From Pisolithus tinctorius (taxonomy: Eukaryota; Basidiomycota; Agaricomycetes; Boletales; Pisolithaceae), in the NCBI GenBank assembly GCA_024663395.1, contig JANFAH010000045.1, positions 186,001-250,000 of the forward strand: a stretch of 64,000 bases of DNA, read 5' to 3'. The stretch's first letter is position 1. Every line of letters starts with the position of its first letter. The position numbers were made by a program, and so were the translations under genes. Shown one piece after another: positions 49,387 to 61,487 of the stretch. Under the pieces are notes generated by a model that was given only the letters and a program-made list of their open reading frames with translations, searched no databases and had not been told where the DNA came from.

Positions 49387-50980
49387 ATGAATCCCAGCTC
49401 TGGGAACAACACATGGAGCACTCTGGCCTCACTGCAAGAGTGGAAAGGCAATCACTGCTTGACAAAGTTGGACATCCTTGCTGAAATTGTCACCCACCAC
49501 CTTGCAGCTGACAACTCCCCCCCTCTGAACATCCTGGATGATGGCATAACCCTTGAAGTGGGTCAGTCAATGGTGGTTGATGAGCCTGTCAGCAAGGAAC
49601 CCAATTGCATTATCATCTTCTTGGCTTTCCCCAGCTCTAATGTGGTGATCATCAATGTAAGTCACATTTACACTATTGTGTTGAAGTTCAGTAGTTGATC
49701 CATTCACTAGGTTCTGAAATTACACAGCATCAAGGCATTGGAGCTCCATGGGAAGCTTGGCCTGGAAAAGCACAAATCAGTGTTGAATGAGTTCTGCTGG
49801 TCCACACAAGAGGCTGGTGCTCATGTCTTGATACTGTCAATGGTAGGTATGGTCAGCCTTAACTGGCCTGTGCAAATATCATGATCATTGCCATACATAT
49901 ATTCCTATTGGTTGACCCTATTGTTAATTCTCTCACAAGGATACACTGTGGTCTGCATTGGAAGATGAGCAATTGCATGGATGGATCTATCAATATCCAC
50001 AACAGAAACATGTTCACTTCTATTGGCTCATCATGCATGGCACTCCCAATGTCTTCCTGAACAATATCACATTCAACAAGGGGAATTTGCACAAGGCCTT
50101 CATGGGGATGGACCACCAGTCTCATAAGTATAGCATGATTCTACTTTAACCTAATGAAAACATATTGTCATAGGTGCCTTGTTTACTGGAGGTCCAGACA
50201 ACAATACTTCAACCAAGGGGCAAGATCTAAGCCCTGAGTTGGACAATCCAGAAGGCAGCATGGACATGGACCCCAAGGAACCTGCACCAAGGAACAAGAG
50301 GGGTATGAAGAAGAACTGGGACAAAGCTCCTGTAACCCCTATGAAGAAGGGTACTAAGTGGGCGATAGACCATTCCCCTCCATCTGCCAGTCAGCAACCT
50401 GGTCCTTTGAAGAAGTCAAAGGGTGAGGCTATCCACAGAAGAATCTATTTAACAAGAGTACAGTCAATCCAAAGGCAAACAGCCCCAAAGGGAAGGCTCA
50501 GTGCAGAGCTCTGCCCCAGGACCTTCAGGTATGACATGGTCTGTAGATCCCCCCATTCCCACTGCTCCCACTCCCCCCATTCCTGCTGCTCCCTCTCTCC
50601 ACCATGCTTCAGGTGCCATGTCCAGTCCTGTGCTGAATCCTGGCCTCAGCCCTGCTAACACTGAGGCCCTTTGGAATCCTGATACTGACCCCATCATGCA
50701 GAATATGAGGTCTGATCTTACTTGGCAGCTTGACCCAGAGCAACTTGATGCATTGGCTGCACTCAATCTGCAGAACCCTTCCACAGATATGGACCCCACT
50801 GATGGCTCATCTCCACTCTCCTCTCCACCTGCAACTCTGCAGGTTAAGATCACTCCTGGGGTCTTGGCTCAGCAGCCATTGACCAAACAGCAAGTTGACC
50901 ATGAGGACCTGGACATACCAGTGGCTAGGCCTAGTTGTGATGGGGCATCAGCCACCAAGTTAGGTTATGAGCCCCTGTAG
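49387..50980 (+). pseudogene. SNF2-type helicase, C-terminal half, degenerate
   Basis: Conserved order of an SF2/SNF2 helicase C domain: TKLDILAEIV, then IIIFLAFPSSNVVIIN, a splice to VLKLHSIKALELHGKL, HVLILSMVGMVSLN (motif V area), and after another intron DTLWSALEDEQLHGWIYQYPQQKHVHFYWLI and GTPNVFLNNITFNKG. Motif VI should be Q-x2-G-R-x2-R; here both Arg are lost (Trp and Gln). A one-base deletion after SLN breaks the frame. The long C-terminal tail (50179-50980) is Pro/Ser/Asp-rich. I associate this architecture with multi-copy Rad5-like ATPases of mushrooms. The N-terminal ATPase domain is not in the window. Confidence 0.7.
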
Positions 50981-51039
50981 GGTGGATTTTCAGCTGACCC
51001 TACACCTAACCCCATGCACTTCCTATTTGGGTGCTGGGG

Positions 51040-51250
51040 TTATGTATATGGCAACAGAGCCCCCATTGCCTCATAAGGAGAGTGGGTGATCATGTGATGG
51101 CACCTTTGGCTGTCCAAGATGGCCACCCACCTCACAGGCCCATGATCATGTGATCCCACCCTTGGCCATGCTGCCATGGCTGTCCAAGACAGCCACCCCA
51201 CACCATGGACACCCAAGTCATGTGACTGAAGTGGACAGCCAACCAATCAT
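51040..51250. repeat. Short inverted and direct repeats
   Basis: Repeated phrases ggctgtccaaga and gatcatgtgat occur two or three times, some as small palindromes (tggctgtccaagacagcca). No coding content is seen. Confidence 0.45.
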
Positions 51251-51706
51251 GTCATTACTGCTGTCTAGTTAATGATGTACCTGTACAAAGGGATAAACTA
51301 TACAGATTACTATCCATGCCACACACACATTGTGACTCTAGGCAAAAGTGTAGGAAATGTAAGTTGCCTTTCACAGAAGTGGAGTCTAATTTAACTTCTT
51401 TCTAGAATACATCAATGAACAAAAAAGACCATTGAGCAAATATTCCACACAGAGCTGGCAAGTGACCTTAATGTGACATACCACACATTTTCAAAGTGGC
51501 ATGCAGCAGGAAGCAAGTTTCTCTCTGTCACAGCAGGGGGGACAATCTACATTCTAGTTTTGGTTGTGGGTTTGGAGCTGTGCACTGCATCAGAGAAGAT
51601 GATGCCAGGATTGTAAGCAGAGATTTGTACTCTTCTGCACTCTCCTCCCTCAGGTTTGTCAACTTCCAAATGATGTTCAGGAAACTAACTGATGGTTAGG
51701 TGCTAC

Positions 51707-52226
51707 TGTCATAGTCATGCCTTGACCCTGGCTGGACTTGGTCTCACACTCATTCAGTCTGACCTTGGCCATACCAATCCCTTGTCCCCAGATAGTCTAG
51801 TGCAGTACACACTGCTTTGCAGTGCATGTCACTTTGGTTAAACCCTGCCCAGTCTTGTCCCTAGTCCCCCCTGTCCTGGTCTCTGTCATCTTTGTCATAC
51901 ATTACTAATACCATTCTTACCAATCACCCTAGCAATCTTTGTGAGACCAGCATTACCAGTCTCTGTACTATAGCTACTTCTAGTATATAAGCTCTTAGAT
52001 ACTTGGCCTGTACTCTCCAGTCTGAAATCAAATAAGTTCTATCTGTAACTCTTGGCCTCAGACTTGGACTGCAACCCACACAAGGGAATAGCACTGTGTC
52101 ACCAGTTGCTAAGTCCAATCAGCCCACCCCTCTGTATCTTTGTCTTTCCTCCTGATCCTGACCCCTCAGCCTTGCACCTGCTTCAGTCTCTGGTCCAGCC
52201 TCAACCTGGACAACACAAAATTGACA
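51707..52226 (+). mobile_element. Solo LTR of the gypsy family (520 bp)
   Basis: Starts TGTCATAG and ends TTGACA like the LTR at 39478-40002, to which it aligns over its length. Flanked by the 5-bp duplication GCTAC (51702-51706 and 52227-52231). No internal region, so it arose by LTR-LTR recombination. Confidence 0.9.
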
Positions 52227-52737
52227 GCTACTGGCAATATCATTGCATCCAAGATCATTCCCACAATTTCCAACATGATGTGATACCATCCAATGAGCAT
52301 GGCTATGATGCTTTCCAAGTCATGCTTGTCAGAGCTTGGTCTCTCTATTGAGTTCAACTGCACAGACATAATCAGCTTCAATGCATTCTTCAATGCAGCA
52401 GTATGCAAGTAAGTTCAGTGGCTTTGGAAATACCACACTGTTAACAAACTTCTCAAGCATGTTCACCTTTCAACCTTGAGACTTGTCATTATGGAGTCCT
52501 TGTGTGGGAATTCAATCATTGGTCTGACCTATTCCTGTACATTGAGTCATATTTAAGGAGCTTTTGACTCCCAGTGACTTTTGATCTTACATGCCACCTT
52601 TGAGTGACATGGATGAAAGCACTGAAGGCCCAGATGCACTGTCCAACAATGTCTCATCTCCTCCACCTGCTCAGTGTTATCATGTACTCACATCATTTAA
52701 CCACCACCATCCATGCAACCTTCATTTTCCTGCTCTC

Positions 52738-53600
52738 TGTTAAGTATGGGTTCACCCTAGGGTGACCAGGCTTCAAGACCAGGTGACAGGGGCTAAGTCC
52801 AGGTGGCCAGAGTCAAGGCTGGGAGAGAGGGGCCAAGTCTGGTTGGACTGGAGTTAAGGCCAGAGGTCAGGGGCTAAGTCCAGAGGACCTGACTTAAGGC
52901 TGGTAGCATGGGAAACTGACTGGTCTTGGAGTGCACACAGGGGAAAGCCAGTCTGGGGTTGGATCTACCTCCCTTGGTCTCAGCTTATGTGCTGTACCCT
53001 TATGCAAGCCAGGGAGAGGTCTGGGACAGGGGCTGGGGATAGCTTAAGGCTTGGCCTTTAGCTATAGACTAGACTTGAGGAGTAATACAGAATTGAGGGT
53101 AATACTTAGTTGATATTCTGAATGAGGTGCTACAAAGTATGTACAGGGGTTATATACATGAGGCTGGTCTGGAGTAATGAACCTAGAGCCAGACTTGTTA
53201 ATAAGCTATTAGTGAGAAGATTAGCAAGGTATGAACAGCCACAGAGGCTGTGCCAAGACTAATAGTCAAAGTCCAGGCAACTGACATAACCAGAGTTGGA
53301 CACAGGTTTTGTACAGTAAGCAAAGTTCAGACAAGCAGGCTAGATCAGATATAGTACAAACATCAGAAAACAGACTGGAGTTATGTCCAGGTGACCCAGA
53401 CATGGACCTGGGAGGACTGGGTTGGAGCAGCACAAGGCTGGGAGGCCAGAATGGACCGGAGATAGGGGTAAAACACTGGAGTTGGGTTTCTTAGGCTGGA
53501 GTTAGGTTTTCTAGGCTGGACCAGGACCAGGCTTGACTGGAGATAGGGGCTAGGGGTCTGGAGTGGACTGGGGTTGACCCCGAGAGTCATGGATATGACA
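52738..53600 (-). repeat. 3' LTR of the LARD-like element (863 bp)
   Basis: Near-copy of 58570-59452; differences are mostly transitions plus a few small indels. On its coding strand it starts TGTCATATCC and ends CTTAACA. Confidence 0.9.
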
Positions 53601-53616
53601 GTATCCCCCTCTTAGG
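53601..53616 (-). other. Polypurine tract of the LARD-like element
   Basis: On the minus strand, cctaagagggggatac abuts the LTR start; identical to the tract at 39462-39477. Confidence 0.8.
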
Positions 53617-56600
53617 AACTGAACCCTTGAGGTTCCATAGGGAAACATGTTCAGAGGGTTACACAATGTAGTCACATGACTAACAGTGAGTCTGAGTGCA
53701 CACACAGTGCTGAGGGCTGGGAAACAGAGCAGTGATGACCAGAGGTCCAGTAGTTCAGACCAGGATGGCATAAGCCAGATCCAGGGGCAAGGGTCAAGAC
53801 CAAGGAGTGTTCTGGGAACCCAAGGCTGGAGAAGTGACAACAAGGAGGGCCAGAGACTGGTCTAGGATGTTGCCAGGTGGTTCAGCAGGCCAGGACAAGG
53901 CAAAGCTGAGTCTGGGAGTGATTAGACTGGCTGCACAGGGGTTTCTGGAGACAGCCAAAAGCTGAAGCCAGTGTTTCAGGGGGCCAGAGTTGCACTTTGG
54001 AGCTGGGTTAAGGCAACATGCAGGCTCGGAATGACCAGGTAAGGCCTAGGGGTGTGCTTCAGAGCTGGGTCAGGGAAAACTGGAGGCCAAAAATGTACAG
54101 GGGACCAGTAATGTCCAACAAATGCACCAGGGGTGCACCACTAGGACTGGAGGTGTGCTTCAAAACTGGTTCAGGGCAACATGGAGGCTGAAAGGGTCCA
54201 GAGAGGTCTGGAGATGACCAAAAGATGGTCTGGGGGTGTAGCAATGTGCTTCTGAGTGATACTGGAGAGGCACAAAGGCTGGGTGGGTGCTGGGAAGACC
54301 AGGGAACTGGTCTAGGAATGCACTGGTTGGACCAGGAGTGCACTGCAGGGATACTGGGGGTCATGAGAAGTGCCAAGAAGGCTGTGACAGGTCCAAGGTC
54401 TGCTCCAGGGGGTCATGGGGTCTGAAAGTGTGCATCTACAGAAAAAGATAACAGATAACAGAAAACAGAGAAGACATATAGCAAGGAAACAGAAAACAGA
54501 AGCTAGAGACAGGGGTCAAAGCTGAAGGCTGAGACTGAGGGTGGCTCAGGCCAGGGGTGGCCAAAGCCAGAGACCAAGACTGGGAGTGGCTGAAGCCAGT
54601 TGTGCCAAAGCACAGACTGGGGAAAACAGCAAGACTGAAGACTGGTCAAGGGGACAGAAGGCTGGGGAAGCTGGGAACTGGTCTGATGGTCAGAGAGGAC
54701 CAGAAGGGCCAGCTGGAGACCAGTCTAACAGTCAGGGAGGGCTTAGAAAAGCCAGGTGGGGACCAGTTAGGAGCTAGTGAGGGCCAGAAGGGCTAGAAAG
54801 GCTAGTGGGAGACTGGTCTAGACCTGGACAGGGCTGTAAGGCTGGAAATGCCAAAGGAGACTGGTATGGAGTTGGGCAGGGCTGGAGTGGCTGGCTGAAG
54901 GCTGGTCTGAAGGAGTTGGAGGGGTTTGGGGTAGATGGAGGTGACCTGAGGTGCTATCCAGCTGGCAGGCTGATAATGGGAGGCCAAAACAGTGTAGGCC
55001 AGTGGGCTAGCACTGAGACTGGGGTAACCAGGGGTAGCAAGATGCAAACCAGAGGCTGGGAGTGGCAAGGCTGGGTGCTGAGCACCTTGGAACAGGCTGG
55101 ACAAGATTCTGGAGGTCAGCAAGGGATTGGGGACTGTCTAGGACAGCTAGAGTTTAGTTTGGACAAGGACTGGAGGGTTGGACATAGCCAGACATGAACC
55201 AGGGACCAGCAGGTCATGAGACCGGTTCAATGAAGGCCTAGGGATGTCAGCAGGAGGTGAGTCCAAGTGTTGAGTCTGGTTTAGGGGTGTCCAGAGTTGG
55301 TTGGAGGTGGGTTGTCCAGCAGCAAGAAGCCCAAGGGCCAAAAGACATTGGAGGACCAGTTCAGGGGGTCTGGAGACTGGGTGAGGCCTAGGGTTTATCC
55401 AGCCAAAGGGCAGATAACAGGAGGCCAAGACCAGAGAGACCAGTGAACACAAAACCACTGAGACTGAGGACTACTGAGGTAGTGAGACTGGAGCACCAAC
55501 AGTAATGTCAAGGGCTGGGAGCAACCTGGGTGTGGGTGGTTTGGGAGTGTTTCAGTATGCAAAGACCAGGCCAGGGAACTGGGGACCAGTGTGTAGGGAC
55601 TGAGTGGGGTTGTGCTGAGGGCACTGGAGAGGCAATAGACAGGGGTTTTGAAGTGAGTAGGTCACTAGCAAGGTCCCTGATCCCCCTCTTAGGGTAGACT
55701 TCCCAAGTCTACAGGGGTACAAGGTGTGGGCCAGGACCATTGAGAGGAGTACTGGGTGGGGTAGTAGGAGTCCTACCACTGGAGTTGTAAACCCAAGTAC
55801 TGAGAATGCAAAGACTGGCATAACAAGTGTCAAGGCCAGTTCTGGGAAGCTTTTACAAGGCTGGGAAAAGCTTTAAAACTGGAGGTACAAGACCAGCAGG
55901 GCAAGCCAGACTGGTACAGGGATAATAAGGAGCATTGGAGTTGAAAGTGAGGGTATGAAGGCTGGAACCAGAGCCCAAGAGGGAACAAGGAGGCTGGTGG
56001 AGACTGGCAGACAGGGCAGAAAGACAACTGGTAAGACCAGAGTCCAGGGAATGAGTAGGACTGGAGTTCTGGAGTCAATGGTGGGGTGACAGTGGCAATG
56101 GTTAGGGGGGAAGATGAGTGGTTAGCTAGTACCCAAAGGGGCCTCATGAACATACAAGTTCTGGGGTGAGTGGGTGAGCTGGGAAACAGACCAGCAGAGT
56201 TGGGGTTTTGTCAGATGAGCTGAAACCTGGGGTTGTCTTGCAAGCAAATTCATGCTCCAAGGTGGGGTTGATGTCAGGGGGGTTAGCAAACTTTAGCATT
56301 AGGCAGGGATAGGTGACTGCACTACACTTGGCCACCAATGGGTGCCTATTGAGTGGGCTAGTCAGTTCCCTACAACCTAGACACTTCAGTTCCTAACAGG
56401 TTGACAAGGCTGGTTAAACAGGGGGTCAGAGACCAAGAGAGAACCAAAGCCAGGTTCACCAAGGACTGGACAAGATGCTAGGTCAAGACCATAGCACCAG
56501 GGTAGAGGTCAGGGGTAGTTCTGCCAGGAGGGAGAGGCCCTAAGGCCAAATGAGTGACAAGGGGGTAGTGCAGAGCTACCCAAGGAGTATCAGAGGCCAA

Positions 56601-58569
56601 GGGAGGCTGGAGATGGGAGACTGGCCAAAAGAAGGAAGTCTGGAGTGAGCAAGACTGGTTAGGAGTTATGAGAAGGTCTGGAGATGAAACACCAGACAAG
56701 AGAAGGAAGGCCAGAGTCAGCAAGACTGGTCAGGGGCTACAAGGGAGTCCAGAAATGACAGGCTGGACAAGGGAGGAAAGACCAGTGGGGAGACCAGTCA
56801 GGGGTCATAAGGGAGTCTGGAGGTGACAGGCCAGAGGTGACAGGCTGGACCAAGGCTGACAAGGTCTACCAAAGGAGGAAAGACCAGTCATAAGGGAGTC
56901 TGGAGGTGAAGAAAACCAGACAAAAACAGGAGGATTGGAGTTAGCAAGTCTGGTCCAGGGCTACAAAACCAGGTTGAGGCTGAGGGAATGCTGGGGTCTG
57001 GCAGGACAAGCCAGGACCACAAGGGGACTGGAGTTGGCAAGTCCAGACCAAGGCTGTAAAGCCAGGTGAAGCCACAGGTCTGGCAGGACAAGCCAGGAGG
57101 ACTGCTAAGGGGACTGGAGTGTTGCACTAATTGATTTGTCTCTACTGAGACCACCAGTTTGGCTTCTGGTGTACAGTTACCAACTTGTTAACCTGGTTAG
57201 GATCCCAGGGTGAGCAGAGGACAAGGAGGACTGGAAATGAGGTCAGGGACCAGGATAGGGGCCAGAGGACCAGCAGACTGGTCCTAGACCAAAAATCAGG
57301 GGCCAGGAGCAAGTCTGAAGGACTAGCACCATGCTGAGGCGAGAGAGGCCAGGCTGAGAACTGAGAAGGGCTGGTATGCCCAGGGGGTGCCTCCAAGTGA
57401 AATGAGAGGCTGGAAGAGAGGTCAGGGACCGAGCTAAGAGCCAGAGGGCTGGCAGACCAGTTCTAGACCGAAGTGGGGGTGTCAAACACTAGTTAAGACC
57501 ACCAGAGCCAAGGTCTGGAGCAAGTCCAAAGGACAAGCACCATCCTGAGGCTGAGGAGACTAGTGTAGGACTGGGACAAGGGATAAGAGACCCAGGATGG
57601 GTCTTTGAGGAACAGGAGAATCTGAGGAAAGCCAGGACTGGTCTAAGACCTAGTAACAGGCCTAGAGAGGTCCAGGTGAAGAGGCTGACTGAGACTGAGG
57701 CTGGAATGGCCAGTAGTGAAGGGCAGGAGGGTGAGAGAAGTGGCAAACTGGCTTCAGGCAAGTCTGGGTGAGCATGGACAAGTGAAACCAAGGCCAAGCA
57801 GGCCAGTAACAGACAGTCTGGAGACCAGAAAGGGGGTCCAGGGCTCCAAGGCCAGTATAGCAAAGGCTGAGGGTAGAGACCAGACCCAAAAACTGCTGAA
57901 GCCAAGTACCAATGGAACAGGGAAGGTGTTGAGGGCCAGGACTGGGGGCTGCACCAAAGGTGCACAGAGGTCTAGAGACCAATATTGGGGAGTCAGGAGG
58001 TCAAATGAGTGATGTGATCCCAGTATCCAGTACAGTAGAACTGGACCTAGACAGCTGGGATAGAGTGCTGGGATGACTGAGGTAAGGACCAAGATGAAGA
58101 CCAAGGTGACCAGCCAGGGGTCAGGGGTAGCTCCAGGGAGCTGACAGAAGTGAGGCTGGTTGTTGAGGTTGGCTCAGGGGCAAGTCCAGAGGGTAATTCC
58201 AACTTGGAAGTGGGCTCAGGTGTGAAGCTGGGTTGGTGGTGAGTCCAGATGGTGAGTCTGACTCAGGGGTTGATATGGCCAGTCTGGAGTCAGGCAAAAA
58301 TGAGTGGCAGGCAGGGGTCAGGAGTGAGGGAGTGGATGCATTAAGTTTTGACCACTAAGGACAATGTCAGGCATAATGCAACCCAGGGGTGTGCAGACTG
58401 CTGAGGGTCACCAGTTTCCTCTCTGCTTCAGCAGAGATCTCCAGGTTGTCCTCTGGAGTCAGAGGAGAGGTAGCCTGATGAGTCCCAATGGGCAAGGTCA
58501 TGGGTAGGGGCTCTAGAGCAGGACCTAGACATGATGAAATGACTTGCACAAGTGTGAGTCAGAATATAC

Positions 58570-59452
58570 TGTTAAGTACAGGTTCACCCTAGGGTTACCA
58601 GGCTTCAAGACCAGGTGACAGGGGCTAAGTCTGGGTGGCCAGAGTCAAGGCCAGGAGACAGGGGCCAAGTCTGGTTGGACTGGAGTTAAGGCCAGAGGTC
58701 AGGGGCTAAGTCCAGAGGACCAGACTTAAGGCTGGGAGTGTGGGAACAAGGCTGGTAGCATGGGAAACTGACTGGTCTTGGAGTGCACACAGGGGGAAGC
58801 TGGTCTGGGGTTGGATCTACCTCCCTTGGTCTCATCTTATGTGCTGTATCCTTATACAAGCTGAGGAGAGATCTGGGACAGGGGCTGGGGATAGCTTAGG
58901 GCTTGGCCTTTAGCTATAGAGTAGACTTGAGGGGTAATACAGAATTGAGGGCAATACTCAGTTGATATTCTGACTGAGGTGCAATGAAGTATGTACAGGG
59001 GTTATATACATGAGGCCAGTCCAGAGTAATGAACCTAGAGCCAGACTTGTTAATAAGCTATTAGTGAGAGGATTAGCCAGGTATGAACAGCCACAGAGGC
59101 TGTGCTGAGACTAATAGTCAAAGTCCAGGTGACTGGCATAACCAGAGTTGGACACAGGTTTTGTACAGTAAGCAAAGTTCAGACAAGCAGGCTAGATCAA
59201 ATATAGTACAAACATCAGAAAACAGGCTGGAGTTATGTCCAGGTGACCCAGACATGGACCTGGGAGGACTGGGTTGGAGCAGCACAAGGCTGGGAGGCCA
59301 GAATGGACTGGAGATAGGGGTAAAGCACTGGAGTTGGGTTTCTTAGGCCAGAGTTAGGTTTTCTAGGCTGGACCAGGACCAGGCTTGACTGGAGATAGGG
59401 GCTAGGGGTCTGGAGTGGACTGGGCTTGACCCCAAGAGTCATGGATATGACA
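58570..59452 (-). repeat. 5' LTR of the LARD-like element (883 bp)
   Basis: Partner of 52738-53600. It includes a 20-bp insertion-like repeat (gctgggagtgtgggaacaag region near 58733) that is absent from the other LTR. Confidence 0.9.
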
Positions 59453-60408
59453 CTCTCCAGGGACCCAAGGAAAGGGAAACATGGAGTAAGAAAGAGTGCC
59501 TGCATGCAGTGACAGCTCCATCTGTGCAGAACTTGGAGGATCTCAAACAGGAGGTAAGATCTGTGTATGGTTCTTGTGAATGTGCTTTGTGACATGTAAT
59601 GCAGCTATCCAATATATATAATGAGGATGGTGTTAAGCATGCACCTGAACATTGCATCTGAGTGCCAATGGAAGCACTGGAAGGGTAAGAAGATGAATGT
59701 GACCAAATTCCATGCAATGCTGACAGTCACCTGATTTCATAGCAATGATGTTGACATCAGATCTATGTAGCAATGAAAGTTTGCTTGCATTTATTGCAAC
59801 TTCAATGCCATCACATCTTTGGGATGCTCTTCATGACCTTTTAGTCTTGACATGTGATTCTTTTTCACTCACAGATCTGTCATCTGAAGATGACTTTGAG
59901 GACTGGAATGATGCAGGTGCATTCAGGGCAATGCATTGGTCATGGTACAACAGGCATGGCACCCATGTAATTTTTATTGATTTGTTTTGCCAGACAGTTG
60001 CTAATCTAACCACACTAGGGAACTCAGGCTCCTAGTAATGTCCACCCTGCTTATTTAGAGTGAGCTGACTGTTCACATACAAATCATTCACAATTTCTTT
60101 GATACCTGTTGACACAAATGGGTGATCATCAAGAAATGTATCAAAGGTTTACCATGGTACAGTGGCTCAAAAAACTGACCACATGTTTGTATGTTTTACA
60201 TTAGTTATGACTCAATGCAATAACCCCTAACCCTAGCCCTAAACCATGAGTGTATGAAATAGGGTACTTACTCTTGGCTTTCTATTGGTCCATGAATCAA
60301 GTGATTTGGATAGGAATTGATAGAATAGCAGCCATTTGAAAATGACATGACATGCAGTCAGTTTTTTGACTTTAAGTTTTGATTACATAGTTTTGAGTTT
60401 AACAAAGT

Positions 60409-60714
60409 TTAAAATGCTGTGAGGTGCTTGCTAATGCTTACATGGTATATTACATGGTCTATTTGATGATTTGTCATCATACAAACAATGCCAAACAATG
60501 AATTGGGACCATCAAGGCTCCCTCTTCTACCCCAACTCATGAAACCATCCTCCTGGTCCATCTGGGCCATTTTCTCAGAGTAATCCCCATAAATATTGGT
60601 GCCCACTACAGTAATGTCATCAGGATATATGCCCAACACAATCAAACCCTTGAAAAATCTGCTTTCAGTCATCCCTGTGCTGTTCCCCCCACCCATACTT
60701 GACATGTTCTGCAA
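60409..60714 (-). CDS. 101-aa open frame in left arm of the Tc1-like element
   Basis: Begins MQNMSSMGGG and contains RFFKGLIVLGIYPDD and MAQMDQEDGF. The mirrored copy at 61182-61487 differs by one residue (Ser/Gly). No family recognised. It may be a real small protein, part of a captured gene, or a chance frame kept open by arm-to-arm copying. Confidence 0.3.
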   Translation of the reverse strand: MQNMSSMGGGNSTGMTESRFFKGLIVLGIYPDDITVVGTNIYGDYSEKMAQMDQEDGFMSWGRRGSLDGPNSLFGIVCMMTNHQIDHVIYHVSISKHLTAF

Positions 60715-61181
60715 CTAATCAGTACTGAGACAGCTGGAAATGCCATGGAGGTCAATCTGGCACATCAGAAAATGATGAACAAACAAAACACCTTTTAACC
60801 AGTACATTTTCACCACAGTACAATTAGTTTCAATGCTGGGGTGAGACAAAACATTCCTGTGCACTTCAGGTGGCATGGGAAGCATGGCTAGACTGTGCTC
60901 TCAGCTGATTGTGGATGACTGGGAATGGGTGATTTAGTTATATAAGACCATAGGTAATACCCAGGCCTAGATGGATTGATGGAATCTCCTTCCTAGCAGT
61001 TCAGTGGACTATCCCCCCCAGTTCACCTGGACTGTAATGAAGGTTTTCAGCTCACCCTAGCCCTCAACCCAGCACCCTTGAGGTGGAAACCCACCAGATA
61101 AGAGGTGATTGGATTGTTGGTCATGTTCCAGAGTGCCAGATTAACCATCATGGCTTTTTCAGCATTCTCAGTACTGATTAG

Positions 61182-61487
61182 TTGCAGAACATGTCAGGTA
61201 TGGGTGGGGGGAACAGCACAGGGATGACTGAAAGCAGATTTTTCAAGGGTTTGATTGTGTTGGGCATATATCCTGATGACATTACTGTAGTGGGCACCAA
61301 TATTTATGGGGATTACTCTGAGAAAATGGCCCAGATGGACCAGGAGGATGGTTTCATGAGTTGGGGTAGAAGAGGGAGCCTTGATGGTCCCAATTCATTG
61401 TTTGGCATTGTTTGTATGATGACAAATCATCAAATAGACCATGTAATATACCATGTAAGCATTAGCAAGCACCTCACAGCATTTTAA
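61182..61487 (+). CDS. 101-aa open frame in right arm of the Tc1-like element
   Basis: Mirror copy of the frame at 60409-60714 with Gly instead of Ser at residue 6. The start lies 16 bp inside the arm, and the frame ends in ISKHLTAF. Confidence 0.3.
   Translation: MQNMSGMGGGNSTGMTESRFFKGLIVLGIYPDDITVVGTNIYGDYSEKMAQMDQEDGFMSWGRRGSLDGPNSLFGIVCMMTNHQIDHVIYHVSISKHLTAF

Larger units (their letters stand above)
52738..59452 (-). mobile_element. Large non-autonomous LTR retrotransposon (LARD-like), 6.7 kb
   Basis: Two LTRs, 52738-53600 and 58570-59452, run TGTTAAG to ATGACA on the plus strand, and a perfect 5-bp duplication CTCTC (52733-52737, 59453-59457) flanks them. The polypurine tract lies next to the left LTR (53601-53616 on the minus strand), so the element points to the minus strand. 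The 5-kb interior has no gag, RT or integrase that I can recognise. It is a low-complexity, purine-rich sequence built from ctgg/gga phrases. Sharing its PPT with the gypsy element suggests it depends on that family for movement. Confidence 0.85.

Noticed and set aside
53617..58569. Many minus-strand frames of 80-158 codons, Leu/Ser/Pro-rich
   Set aside because: They arise from the purine-rich low-complexity repeat of the LARD-like element; no family pattern and no start or splice signals.
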